A stretch of DNA of 64,000 bases from Burkholderia sp. BCC1644 (GTDB lineage Bacteria > Pseudomonadota > Gammaproteobacteria > Burkholderiales > Burkholderiaceae): contig NZ_CADFEI010000024.1 in NCBI RefSeq assembly GCF_902833225.1, forward strand, positions 1 through 64,000, given 5' to 3'. The first letter of the stretch is position 1. The number at the start of each line of letters is the position of its first letter. Positions 35,279 through 43,819 of this stretch are shown piece by piece. The position numbers and the translations under genes were made by a program. Under the pieces are notes generated by a model. That model was not told the origin of the DNA. It was given only the letters and a program-made list of their open reading frames with translations, and searched no databases.

Positions 35279-36043
35279 ATGCGAATCGCTCTGATCGATC
35301 CGGAGTCGCGTCATACCGCACTCCTGAACCGCCTGCTCTTCGCGGGCGGTCACGTGTGCCACGCGTTTACGTCCAGCGCCGCATTCTTCGCGTGGCTCGC
35401 CGCCGACAACACCTGCGACATGCTGATCACCGGCCACTGGGCCGGCGACCAGCCGGCCCAGGAGGTCATTCCGCGCGCGCAGGCGGTCCTGCCCGGTTTG
35501 CCGGCCATCGCCATGATGCAGTCGCCGCGCGAAAGCGAAATCGTCTCGTGCCTGCACGCGGGCGCCGACGATTGCCTCGTGCGGCCCGTGAGCGGCCCCG
35601 AGCTGCTTGCGCGCGTCAACGCGCTGAGCCGTCGCGCCGGCGTACGCCGGCCACCCACCCGCTCGCGCGAAATGTATGGGGAATATGCATTCGACGCCAC
35701 GCACGATCTCGTGCGCTTCGGCGACGCAATCGTTTCACTGACGCCCAAGGAATTCCGTTTCGCCCAACTGCTGTTCACCAACCTGTCGCGGCCGGTGTCG
35801 CGCGCCCATATCCTCGAAACGGTGTGGGGGCGCCGCCGCGACATGAAGTCGCGCACGCTCGATACGCACGCGTCCCGGCTGCGCAGCAAATTGCGGCTGC
35901 TTCCGGAGCGCGGCTACCGGCTGCTGCCGCTTTACGGCTTCGGCTATCAGCTCGACCGCGTGCCGATCGAGCCCCCAAATTCGCGGCCCCGCCACGCTGA
36001 TGCCCGGTATGCGGCGAGTGAGGAAATCGCTGAAACGCTATAA
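35279..36043 (+). CDS. OmpR-type transcription factor with degenerate receiver domain
   Basis: This 254-residue protein joins a receiver-like domain (1-115) to a winged-helix DNA-binding domain (about 135-235, with LTPKEFRFAQLLF, RPVSRAHILETVWG and RTLDTHASRLRSKL). The receiver has lost its chemistry: the phosphorylated aspartate of the usual DLLLLD strand is glycine (G52 in CDMLITG), the conserved Thr/Ser position is methionine (M80), and the lysine is arginine (R102 in VRP). It should therefore act without phosphorylation. No histidine kinase is nearby. The C-terminus extends about 15 residues beyond the winged helix and its stop codon lies inside the TATAAT of the hemA promoter. Confidence 0.85.
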   Translation: MRIALIDPESRHTALLNRLLFAGGHVCHAFTSSAAFFAWLAADNTCDMLITGHWAGDQPAQEVIPRAQAVLPGLPAIAMMQSPRESEIVSCLHAGADDCLVRPVSGPELLARVNALSRRAGVRRPPTRSREMYGEYAFDATHDLVRFGDAIVSLTPKEFRFAQLLFTNLSRPVSRAHILETVWGRRRDMKSRTLDTHASRLRSKLRLLPERGYRLLPLYGFGYQLDRVPIEPPNSRPRHADARYAASEEIAETL

Positions 36044-36044
36044 T
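36039..36044 (+). promoter_or_regulatory. -10 element of hemA overlapping the stop codon of the upstream regulator
   Basis: A perfect TATAAT includes the TAA stop of the response-regulator gene and lies 26 bp before the hemA ATG. No good -35 is present, which suggests an activator or a weak promoter. The short spacing implies a leader of about 20 nt. Confidence 0.5.
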
Positions 36045-36069
36045 ATGGGGCTAAACGATAGCCCTCGAT

Positions 36070-37368
36070 ATGCAACTCCTCACGATCGGAATCAATCACC
36101 ACACTGCGCCTGTCGCCCTGCGCGAACGCGTGGCGTTTCCGCTCGAGCAGATCAAGCCGGCTCTCGTCACGTTCAAGAACGTGTTTCTCGGCCCCCAGGC
36201 GCCCAATACGCCCGAAGCGGCGATTCTTTCCACCTGCAACCGCACCGAACTGTATTGCGTGACCGACGATCGCGCGGCACGCGAAGGCGCGGTCCGCTGG
36301 CTGTCGGAGTATCACCGGATTCCGGTCGACGAACTCGCCCCGCACGTGTACGCGCTGCCGCAGTCCGAAGCGGTCCGGCACGCATTCCGCGTCGCGTCCG
36401 GCCTCGATTCGATGGTGCTGGGCGAAACCCAGATTCTGGGCCAGATGAAGGACGCCGTTCGCACCGCGACGGAAGCCGGCGCGCTCGGCACCTACCTGAA
36501 CCAGCTGTTCCAGCGGACGTTCGCGGTCGCGAAGGAAGTGCGCGGCACGACCGAAATCGGCACGCAGTCGGTGTCGATGGCCGCCGCCGCGGTGCGCCTC
36601 GCGCAGCGGATCTTCGAAAAGGTATCGGATCAGCGCGTACTGTTCATCGGTGCCGGCGAAATGATCGAGCTGTGCGCGACGCACTTCGCCGCGCAAGGCC
36701 CGCGCGAACTCGTCGTCGCGAACCGCACGGCCGAACGCGGCCAGCGGCTCGCCGAACGCTTCAACGGCCGCGCGATGCCGCTGGCCGACCTGCCGACCCG
36801 CATGCACGAATTCGACATCATCGTGTCGTGCACGGCGTCGACGCTGCCGATCATCGGCCTCGGTGCAGTGGAGCGCGCGGTGAAGGCACGCCGCCATCGC
36901 CCGATCTTCATGGTCGACCTCGCGGTGCCGCGCGACATCGAGCCCGAAGTCGGCAAGCTGAAGGACGTGTTCCTGTACACCGTCGACGATCTCGGTGCGA
37001 TCGTGCGCGAAGGCAACGCGTCGCGCCAGGCCGCGGTCGCACAGGCCGAAGCGATCATCGAGACGCGCGTGCAGAATTTCATGCAATGGCTCGACACGCG
37101 CAGCGTCGTGCCGGTGATTCGTCACATGCATACGCAGGCCGACGCACTGCGCCGCGCCGAAGTCGACAAGGCGCAGAAGCTGCTCGCACGCGGCGACGAT
37201 CCGGCCGCCGTACTCGAAGCGTTGTCGCAGGCGCTGACCAACAAGCTGATCCACGGCCCGACCAGCGCGCTCAACCGCGTGAACGGCGCCGATCGCGATT
37301 CGCTGATCGACCTGATGCGCGGCTTCTACCAGCACGCGCCGCGCTCGAACGACCAGTCCGGCCACTAG
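36070..37368 (+). CDS. hemA: Glutamyl-tRNA reductase
   Basis: This 432-residue enzyme begins MQLLTIGINHHTAPVALRE. It has the active-site cysteine C56 in ILSTCNRTELY, the GLDSMVLGETQILGQMK block, an NADPH-binding domain (VLFIGAGEMIELCATHF) and a C-terminal helical dimerisation domain. It reduces glutamyl-tRNA to glutamate-1-semialdehyde, the first committed step of haem synthesis in this lineage. It is followed by prfA and prmC, an order (hemA-prfA-prmC) common in proteobacteria. Confidence 0.96.
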   Translation: MQLLTIGINHHTAPVALRERVAFPLEQIKPALVTFKNVFLGPQAPNTPEAAILSTCNRTELYCVTDDRAAREGAVRWLSEYHRIPVDELAPHVYALPQSEAVRHAFRVASGLDSMVLGETQILGQMKDAVRTATEAGALGTYLNQLFQRTFAVAKEVRGTTEIGTQSVSMAAAAVRLAQRIFEKVSDQRVLFIGAGEMIELCATHFAAQGPRELVVANRTAERGQRLAERFNGRAMPLADLPTRMHEFDIIVSCTASTLPIIGLGAVERAVKARRHRPIFMVDLAVPRDIEPEVGKLKDVFLYTVDDLGAIVREGNASRQAAVAQAEAIIETRVQNFMQWLDTRSVVPVIRHMHTQADALRRAEVDKAQKLLARGDDPAAVLEALSQALTNKLIHGPTSALNRVNGADRDSLIDLMRGFYQHAPRSNDQSGH

Positions 37369-37450
37369 CGCCGGCCGGTCCCCCTGCCGCCGGCCGCGAG
37401 CCGGCCTATCCTTTCCGAATACCCCTTGCCCGGGAGCGCCGCTCCACACC

Positions 37451-38533
37451 ATGAAGACGAGCATGCAACGCAAGCTCGACCAGCTGTCCACACGGCTGGC
37501 CGAACTGAACGATCTGCTGAGCCGCGAAAACGTCACGGCCGACCTCGACCAGTACCGCAAACTGACGCGCGAACATGCGGAACTCGGCCCGGTCGTCGAG
37601 CAATACGCGCTGTGGCGCCAGTCGCGCAATGACGAGGCGGCCGCGCAGGAGTTGCTCGCCGATCCGTCGATGCGCGACTTCGCGGAAGACGAAATCCGCA
37701 ACGCGCGCGACGGCATGGCGCGCCTCGAGACCGAGCTGCAGAAGATGCTGCTGCCGAAGGATCCGAACGACGACCGCAACATCTTCGTCGAAATCCGTGC
37801 GGGCGCGGGCGGCGACGAATCGGCGCTGTTCGCGGGCGACCTGCTGCGCATGTACCTGCGCTTCGCGGAACGCCAGCGCTGGCAGGTCGAAATGATGTCG
37901 GAGAGCGCGTCGGATCTCGGCGGCTACAAGGAAGTGATCGTGCGGATCGCGGGCCAGGGCGCGTATTCGCGCCTGAAGTTCGAATCGGGCGGCCATCGCG
38001 TGCAGCGCGTGCCGGCGACCGAGACGCAGGGGCGCATCCATACGTCCGCGTGCACGGTCGCGGTGATGCCGGAAGCCGACGAGATCGGCGAAGTCGAGAT
38101 CAATCCGGCCGACCTGCGGATCGACACGTTCCGCGCATCCGGCGCGGGCGGCCAGCACATCAACAAGACCGACTCGGCGGTGCGCGTCACGCACATCCCG
38201 ACGGGGATCGTCGTCGAATGCCAGGACGACCGTTCGCAGCACAAGAACAAGGATCGCGCGCTGAAGGTGCTCGCCGCGCGCATCAAGGACAAGCAGTATC
38301 ACGAGCAGCACGCGAAGGAAGCCGCGACGCGCAAGAGCCTGATCGGCTCCGGCGACCGTTCCGAACGGATTCGCACGTACAACTTCCCGCAAGGCCGGAT
38401 GACCGACCACCGGATCAACCTGACGCTGTACCGGCTCGAGGCGATCATGGACGGCGATCTTGACGAACTGATCGGCGTGCTCGTCACCGAGCACCAGGCC
38501 GAGCTGCTTGCGTCGCTCGGCGAAGCCGACTGA
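37451..38533 (+). CDS. prfA: Peptide chain release factor 1
   Basis: This 360-residue class I release factor has the codon-reading tripeptide PAT (188-190), which marks RF1 (UAA/UAG), and the universal GGQ at 233-235 in GAGGQHINKTDSAVR. The glutamine would be methylated by PrmC, whose gene follows 7 bp downstream. The length is the same as E. coli RF1. The usual start is taken at 37451. Confidence 0.96.
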   Translation: MKTSMQRKLDQLSTRLAELNDLLSRENVTADLDQYRKLTREHAELGPVVEQYALWRQSRNDEAAAQELLADPSMRDFAEDEIRNARDGMARLETELQKMLLPKDPNDDRNIFVEIRAGAGGDESALFAGDLLRMYLRFAERQRWQVEMMSESASDLGGYKEVIVRIAGQGAYSRLKFESGGHRVQRVPATETQGRIHTSACTVAVMPEADEIGEVEINPADLRIDTFRASGAGGQHINKTDSAVRVTHIPTGIVVECQDDRSQHKNKDRALKVLAARIKDKQYHEQHAKEAATRKSLIGSGDRSERIRTYNFPQGRMTDHRINLTLYRLEAIMDGDLDELIGVLVTEHQAELLASLGEAD

Positions 38534-38540
38534 GGCCGCG

Positions 38541-39383
38541 ATGCCCGACACCACCGCCGACGAACTGCTGCGCTCGTCACCGCTCGACGCGGTCGATGCG
38601 CGCGTACTGCTTGCGCACGCGCTCGGCTGGACCCGCACGCAGCTGATCACGCGCGGCGACGCGCCGCTCGATGCGGCCGCGGTCGAACGCTACCGCGCGC
38701 TCGAAGCGCGCCGCGTCGCCGGCGAGCCCGTCGCGCAACTGGTCGGGATGCGCGAGTTCTTCGGCCGCCCGTTCGACGTGACGCCCGACGTGCTGATCCC
38801 GCGCCCCGAAACCGAACTGCTCGTCGAAGCCGCGCTCGATGCGATCGACGGACTGCCGCATCCGGCCGTGCTCGATCTCGGCACCGGCAGCGGCGCGATC
38901 GCCGTGTCGATCGCCGCCGAGCGTCCCGATGCGCGCGTGTGGGCGCTCGACCGTTCGCCGGCCGCGCTCGCGGTCGCGCAACGCAACGCGGACAAGCTGC
39001 TCGACGCACGTCGCCCCGGCGGCCCGCCGCAGTGGCTGCAGAGCGACTGGTACGCGGCGCTCGATCCGGCGCTCGTGTTCGATACGATCGTCAGCAACCC
39101 GCCATACATCGCGCAGCACGACCCGCACCTCGCGCAGGGCGACCTGCGTTTCGAGCCGCGCGGCGCACTCACCGACGATGCCGACGGCCTCAGCGCGATC
39201 CGCACGATCGTCGCGGGCGCCGGCACCCGTCTGAAACCGGGCGGCACGCTCTGGATCGAGCACGGCTACGATCAGGCCGAAGCCGTCCGCACGATCCTCG
39301 CCTCGCACGGCTTCGTCGCGGTCGAATCGCTCGCCGATCTCGCCGCGATCGAACGCACGACCGGCGGCCGGCGGCCGGGCTGA
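38541..39383 (+). CDS. prmC: Release factor glutamine methyltransferase
   Basis: This 280-residue SAM-dependent methyltransferase has the PrmC N-terminal helical domain (GEPVAQLVGMREFFGRPF, VLIPRPETE), motif I VLDLGTGSGAIAVS, and NPPY starting at N186, which binds the target glutamine. It methylates the GGQ glutamine of release factors. The ATG at 38541 follows prfA by 7 bp; the frame is open further upstream inside prfA. Confidence 0.95.
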   Translation: MPDTTADELLRSSPLDAVDARVLLAHALGWTRTQLITRGDAPLDAAAVERYRALEARRVAGEPVAQLVGMREFFGRPFDVTPDVLIPRPETELLVEAALDAIDGLPHPAVLDLGTGSGAIAVSIAAERPDARVWALDRSPAALAVAQRNADKLLDARRPGGPPQWLQSDWYAALDPALVFDTIVSNPPYIAQHDPHLAQGDLRFEPRGALTDDADGLSAIRTIVAGAGTRLKPGGTLWIEHGYDQAEAVRTILASHGFVAVESLADLAAIERTTGGRRPG

Positions 39384-39450
39384 TGCCCGGCCCGTCCGGT
39401 TGAAATCCGCTATCATTTCGATCTAACGCCCCGCAAACGCAAGGTCAGTC

Positions 39451-39762
39451 ATGGACACCCAACAACGTATCAAGCAAATCGTCGACGAAAACCAGGTCGT
39501 GCTCTTCATGAAGGGCAACGCGCAATTCCCGATGTGCGGCTTCTCCGGCCGCGCCGTGCAGGTGCTGAAAGCCTGCGGCGTCGACCAGTTCAAGACGGTC
39601 AACGTGCTTGAAGACGACGAAATCCGCCAGGGCATCAAGTCATTCTCGAACTGGCCGACCATCCCGCAGCTCTACGTGAAGGGCGAATTCATCGGCGGCT
39701 CGGACATCATGATGGAGATGTACCAGTCGGGCGAACTGCAGCAACTGTTCGCCGCCGCTTAA
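39451..39762 (+). CDS. grxD: Monothiol glutaredoxin
   Basis: This 103-residue protein has the monothiol active site CGFS (C29) in FPMCGFSGRAVQVLK, the glutathione-binding WPTIPQLYV, and GGSDIMMEMY. Monothiol glutaredoxins carry and deliver [2Fe-2S] clusters. TATCAT at 39411-39416 may be its -10, giving it a promoter separate from prmC. ubiX follows 24 bp later. Confidence 0.95.
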   Translation: MDTQQRIKQIVDENQVVLFMKGNAQFPMCGFSGRAVQVLKACGVDQFKTVNVLEDDEIRQGIKSFSNWPTIPQLYVKGEFIGGSDIMMEMYQSGELQQLFAAA

Positions 39763-39786
39763 CACGCGGCACCCGCCCCCCTTTCG

Positions 39787-40383
39787 ATGGCATCTCCCAG
39801 CGCGCCGCCACGCCGGCTGATCGTCGCGATCACCGGCGCCACCGGCGCGATCTACGGCGTCCGGCTGCTCGACCTGCTGCGCGCCGCGGGCGGCGTCGAA
39901 ACGCACCTGCTGATTTCGAACGCCGGCTGGCTCAACATCCAGCATGAACTGAGGCTGCCGAAAGCCGATGTCGAAAGCCGTGCGGACGTCGTGCACTCGG
40001 TGCGCGACGTCGGCGCGACGATTGCGTCGGGTTCGTTCGCGACCGACGGGATGGTGATTGCGCCGTGCTCGATGAAGACGCTCGCGAGCGTCGCGCACGG
40101 GCTGTCCGACAACCTGATCACGCGCGCGGCCGACGTCACGCTCAAGGAACGCCGTCGTCTCGTGCTGATGGTGCGCGAAACGCCGTTCAACCTCGCGCAT
40201 CTGCGCAACATGACCGCCGTCACCGAGATGGGCGGCATCGTCTTTCCGCCGCTGCCCGCGTTCTACGCGATGCCGAAGACGATCGAGGAACTCGTCGACC
40301 AGACCGTCACGCGCGTGCTCGACCTGTTCGCGCTCAGCGCGCCGCAGACGACACCCTGGGCCGGCATCCGGCACGCGCAGTAA
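39787..40383 (+). CDS. ubiX: Flavin prenyltransferase UbiX
   Basis: This 198-residue protein begins with IVAITGATGAIYGVRLLDLL and includes the GSFATDGMVIAPCSMKTLASVAHG and LMVRETPFNLAHLRNM blocks of UbiX. It makes prenylated FMN, the cofactor of the UbiD decarboxylase in ubiquinone synthesis. No ubiD is in the window. Length and motifs are normal for the family. Confidence 0.95.
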   Translation: MASPSAPPRRLIVAITGATGAIYGVRLLDLLRAAGGVETHLLISNAGWLNIQHELRLPKADVESRADVVHSVRDVGATIASGSFATDGMVIAPCSMKTLASVAHGLSDNLITRAADVTLKERRRLVLMVRETPFNLAHLRNMTAVTEMGGIVFPPLPAFYAMPKTIEELVDQTVTRVLDLFALSAPQTTPWAGIRHAQ

Positions 40384-40533
40384 GCGCTGCGACCGCACCC
40401 TTCTTCGCGCATCTTCTGCGATTTCCACGAAAATTCATTCGATCGTACGCGTATTGACGATTAACCGCGTCGCCGCGCATTGCGTTGCGCCGATTATCAA
40501 CAAACAAGCGTCAATCAAATTCCGAAACGCGAA

Positions 40534-40562
40534 TTTATCAATTCACGGTGCGCGCCTATAGT
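40534..40562 (+). promoter_or_regulatory. Promoter of the DODA-type dioxygenase gene
   Basis: TTTATC (40534-40539), a 17-bp spacer and TATAGT (40557-40562) lie 31 bp before the ATG at 40594, in a locally AT-rich stretch. The -35 has three matches to consensus. Confidence 0.5.
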
Positions 40563-40593
40563 CTCAGGCAAACCCTTTTCGCAGGCCACCACC

Positions 40594-41391
40594 ATGAACC
40601 GCTTGCCTTCGCTGTACCTGTCCCACGGCGCTCCGACGCTGCCGATCGACCCGACGCTGCCGTCCGGTGCGTTCACGCACCTCGGCGCCCAATTGCCGCG
40701 CCCGCGCGCGGTGCTGATGCTGTCCGCGCACTGGGGCACGCAACGGCCGGTCGCGAGCGTCGCCGCGCATCCGGAAACGATCCACGATTTCTACGGTTTC
40801 CCGCAGGCGCTGTACGACATCCGCTATCCGGCACCGGGCGCGCCCGACGTCGCCGAACGCGCGGTCACGCTGCTGAACGCGGCCGGCATCGCAACCGCGA
40901 CGACCGAGCACGGCCTTGACCACGGCGCGTGGGTGCCGATGCTGCTGATGTTCCCGGAGGCCGACGTCCCCGTCGCGCAGCTGTCGATCCAGCCGCGCGC
41001 GGATGCGGCGCACCACTTCGTACTCGGCCGCGCGCTGCGGCCGCTGCGTGATGAAGGCGTGATGGTGATCGGCTCGGGCCAGATCACGCACAACCTGCGC
41101 GCAGCCGATTTCGGCGCGGCGCCCGAAGATGCGGACCCGCGCGTCGCGGAATTCACCGACTGGTTCGAGACGAAGCTCGCCGCGCGCGATGTCGACGCGC
41201 TGCTCGACTACCGCCGGCAGGCGCCGCACGCAGCGCTGATGCATCCGACCGACGAGCATCTGCTGCCGGTCTTCACGGCGCTCGGCGCGGCGGACGACGA
41301 TTACCAGCTCGGCATCCAGTCGCTCGGCACCTACCAGCGCGTGCTCGCGATGACGAACTACGTGTTCGCCAGCGCCAGCGCCGGCGCCTGA
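40594..41391 (+). CDS. DODA-type extradiol aromatic ring-opening dioxygenase (YgiD family)
   Basis: This 265-residue class III extradiol dioxygenase-fold protein has LSHGAPTLP, LMLSAHWGT, TEHGLDHGAWVPM and MVIGSGQITHNL, supplying the histidines that bind the metal. Bacterial relatives (YgiD) open 4,5-DOPA in vitro; the natural substrate is unknown. The ATG at 40594 matches the usual start. It is monocistronic, with its own promoter and a shared terminator. Confidence 0.88.
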   Translation: MNRLPSLYLSHGAPTLPIDPTLPSGAFTHLGAQLPRPRAVLMLSAHWGTQRPVASVAAHPETIHDFYGFPQALYDIRYPAPGAPDVAERAVTLLNAAGIATATTEHGLDHGAWVPMLLMFPEADVPVAQLSIQPRADAAHHFVLGRALRPLRDEGVMVIGSGQITHNLRAADFGAAPEDADPRVAEFTDWFETKLAARDVDALLDYRRQAPHAALMHPTDEHLLPVFTALGAADDDYQLGIQSLGTYQRVLAMTNYVFASASAGA

Positions 41392-41416
41392 GCCGCGCCG
41401 CAATCGTCGACGCAAA

Positions 41417-41455
41417 CAAAAAGCCCGCCCGAGCATCGCTCGGACGGGCTTTTTT
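41417..41455. terminator. Bidirectional terminator between the dioxygenase and APC genes
   Basis: AAAAAGCCCG(C)CCGAGC pairs with GCTCGG(A)CGGGCTTTTT around an ATC loop, with one internal mismatch, and A-rich and T-rich flanks on either side. It serves two convergent genes. Confidence 0.9.
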
Positions 41456-41497
41456 CGCTGCGCCCTGCCGCCGCCGAATCCGGCGACAGGTCAGGCG

Positions 41498-43096
41498 TCA
41501 GGCACCGATCCCTTCGAGGATCTCGTCGTGCGATTCACGCTCGTCGAGATACTTGGTCCGGTAGCCGGTATTCACGCCCCAGAAGTAGAACACCAGCGCG
41601 ATTGCCGCGACGACCAGCATGTCCCAGCCGTACGGCAGCACGCCGTGGCCGCCGAACTCCTTGCTGCCGATCAGCGACAGCACGGCCATCGTCGGCAGGT
41701 ACGCGACCAGCCACCATGCAGCCTTCAGGTCGGCACCCCAGCCGCTCCAGCCCGACTTCGCCTGGAAGAAGAAGTACACCGGCAGCGCGACGATCATCAG
41801 CAGGATAATTTCGCCCGTCAGCGGCCACTTCGCCCAGTACAGGATCAGCGACGCGCATACGAACGCGAACGGTGCGATCAGCTTCATCAGCGGAATCGAC
41901 AGCGGACGCTCGATGTCGGTCGCCGCGCGGCGCAGCGCCATCAGGCTGATCGGGCCGGTCAGGTACGAAATCACCGTTGCGACCGAGATCACCGCCGCGA
42001 GCGAGCTCCAGCCACGGAAGAAGAACAGGAAGATGAACGACACGAGCAGGTTGAACCACATCGCCTGGCGCGGCACACCGTAGATCGGGTGCACGTTGCC
42101 GAACATCTTCGGCATCGTGTTGTTGCGCTCCATCGCGTAGATCATCCGCGTGGTGGTCGCCATGTAGGTCGTGCCGGTGCCGCTCGGGCTGATGAACGCG
42201 TCGACGTACAGCAGGATCGCGAGCCAGTTCAGGTTCAGTGCGATCGCGAGTTCCGCGAACGGCGACGAGAAGTTGAAGTGCGCCCAGCCCTTCGCGACGT
42301 CAGCCGGATTCACCGAGCCGATGTACGCCATCTGCAGCAGCACGTAGATCACCAGCGCGATCAGGATCGACGTGATCACCGCGAACGGCACGCTGCGCGA
42401 CGGATTGCGCGCTTCGCCGGCCAGGTTCACGGGACTCTGGAAGCCGTTGAACGCGAACACGATGCCGCTCGTCGCAACCGCGGTCAGCACGGCCGACCAG
42501 CCGTACGGCGCGAAGCTCGCATTCGATGCGGTGCCGAGGTTTTCCGAATGGAAGCTCGTCAGCATCAGGCCGAGGATCGTGGCGCCCGGGATCAGGAACT
42601 TGAAGATCGTGATCGCGGTGTTCGCGCGCGCAAAGGCCTTCACGCCCCAGTAGTTCAGCAGGAAGTAGATGACGACCAGCACGGCCGACAGCAGCAAGCC
42701 AGGTGTGGTCAACTCGCCGTTCACGAACAGCGCATGCGCCCACGGATACGGCCACGTGCTCATGTACTGGATCGACGCTTCAGCCTCGATCGGGATCACG
42801 GAAACGATCGCGATCCAGTTGGCCCACGCGCTGATGAAACCGACCAGCGAACCGTGCGAGTAGCGCGCATAGCGCACCATGCCGCCCGACTCGGGGAACA
42901 TCGCGCCCAGTTCGGCGTACGTCAATGCAATCGCGAGAATCACGACCGCGCCGATGATCCATGCGCAGATCGCCGCCGGACCGGCGATCTTCGCGGCTTT
43001 CCAGGCGCCGAACAGCCAGCCCGAGCCGATAATCGAACCCAGCCCCGTCAGCATCAATGCAAACGGGCCGATGTTCCGTTGAATAGAACTCTTCAC
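41498..43096 (-). CDS. APC-superfamily amino acid permease
   Basis: This 532-residue membrane protein has about 12 hydrophobic helices and the first-helix signature GLGSIIGSGWLFG of the APC group, followed by ELGAMFPESGGMVRYARYSHGS and FAFNGFQSPVNLAGEARNPSRSVP. The C-terminal 60 residues end in a charged cytosolic tail (DERESHDEILEGIGA). Related proteins carry aspartate or other amino acids; the substrate is not assignable. It is transcribed away from the cold-shock gene. Confidence 0.85.
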   Translation of the reverse strand: MKSSIQRNIGPFALMLTGLGSIIGSGWLFGAWKAAKIAGPAAICAWIIGAVVILAIALTYAELGAMFPESGGMVRYARYSHGSLVGFISAWANWIAIVSVIPIEAEASIQYMSTWPYPWAHALFVNGELTTPGLLLSAVLVVIYFLLNYWGVKAFARANTAITIFKFLIPGATILGLMLTSFHSENLGTASNASFAPYGWSAVLTAVATSGIVFAFNGFQSPVNLAGEARNPSRSVPFAVITSILIALVIYVLLQMAYIGSVNPADVAKGWAHFNFSSPFAELAIALNLNWLAILLYVDAFISPSGTGTTYMATTTRMIYAMERNNTMPKMFGNVHPIYGVPRQAMWFNLLVSFIFLFFFRGWSSLAAVISVATVISYLTGPISLMALRRAATDIERPLSIPLMKLIAPFAFVCASLILYWAKWPLTGEIILLMIVALPVYFFFQAKSGWSGWGADLKAAWWLVAYLPTMAVLSLIGSKEFGGHGVLPYGWDMLVVAAIALVFYFWGVNTGYRTKYLDERESHDEILEGIGA

Positions 43097-43340
43097 ATCC
43101 TCTCCTGTGTCTCAAAAAGCATGGTCGGCCTGCGGTCCGGGATCGGCTCGGACAGCACCGCGCACGCATTCTTGGGGGGACGCGCCACCCGATCAGGGCA
43201 ACCCGTCCACGCGGCGCGTAGTTTAACGGTTGCACCTCAAACGTGCCGCCAAAATCGTTCGGCCCCTACAAAAAATTCGCATCGCTTGCAAGCTTTGTAA
43301 ACCTGATCTACGCAATAACCCTGAGTGCATGGGAATACGG

Positions 43341-43369
43341 TTGACCATAAGAGCGATTAGCCGTATAAA
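43341..43369 (+). promoter_or_regulatory. Sigma-70 promoter of the cold-shock gene
   Basis: TTGACC (43341-43346), a 17-bp spacer and TATAAA (43364-43369) form one of the best promoters in the window. Transcription should start near 43376, leaving a long leader before the ATG at 43517. Confidence 0.8.
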
Positions 43370-43375
43370 GGACTT

Positions 43376-43516
43376 CGCAGGATTTCAAGTGGCGAGTGAA
43401 TTGGTTCTTTCGTAGTTCGCCCATCAACGGTACTCCGGTTGGTCCTATTACCCCTTCCTTGATTTTCCGCACCCCATGGGCTTCGGCCCCGTTTTATCTT
43501 TTTAGGAACAAGTAAC
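43376..43516 (+). ncRNA. Long 5' untranslated leader of the cold-shock mRNA (possible thermosensor)
   Basis: About 140 nt separate the predicted transcription start from the cold-shock ATG. cspA-type genes in E. coli have such leaders, which refold at low temperature and expose the ribosome site. The leader here ends with a T-rich stretch, TTTTATCTTTTTAGGAACAAGT, split around a modest AGGA site. The thermosensor role is inferred by analogy; no sequence similarity to the E. coli leader is claimed. Confidence 0.55.
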
Positions 43517-43720
43517 ATGGCAACCGGTACCGTCAAGTGGTTCAATGACGCAAAGGGCTTCGGCTTCATCACCCCGGAAGGCGGCGGCGACGATCTGTTC
43601 GCGCACTTCTCGGAAATCCGCGTCGAAGGCTTCAAGACGCTGCAAGAAAACCAGAAGGTTGAATTCGAAGTGAAGACGGGCCCGAAGGGTCTGCAAGCTG
43701 CGAACATCCGTCCGGTCTAA
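43517..43720 (+). CDS. Cold-shock protein, CspA family
   Basis: This 67-residue single cold-shock domain has RNP1 KGFGFITPE and RNP2 DLFAHFSEI, after the standard start MATGTVKWFNDA. It binds single-stranded RNA and DNA and acts as an RNA chaperone. Length is standard for the family. It has its own strong promoter, long leader and UUCG terminator, so it is likely very highly expressed. Confidence 0.95.
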   Translation: MATGTVKWFNDAKGFGFITPEGGGDDLFAHFSEIRVEGFKTLQENQKVEFEVKTGPKGLQAANIRPV

Positions 43721-43737
43721 GCTTGGCGCGATAATTC

Positions 43738-43776
43738 GTGAAAAAAAGCCCCGCTTCGGCGGGGCTTTTTGTTTTT
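43738..43776 (+). terminator. Terminator of the cold-shock gene
   Basis: A 12-bp stem (43743-43754 with 43759-43770) is capped by a stable TTCG tetraloop, with T5GT5 downstream. It is A-rich on the left, so it may also work for the convergent Hsp70 gene. Confidence 0.92.
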
Positions 43777-43819
43777 GTGCGCCGGTTGTCCGGCATGGCG
43801 GCCTTTCAGCCGCTCGCAT

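Larger units (their letters stand above)
43097..43516. other. Control region between the APC permease and the cold-shock gene
   Basis: The left part (43097-43330) must hold the permease promoter but no clear site is seen. The right part contains the csp promoter and its roughly 140-nt untranslated leader. No extra gene is evident. Confidence 0.5.
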
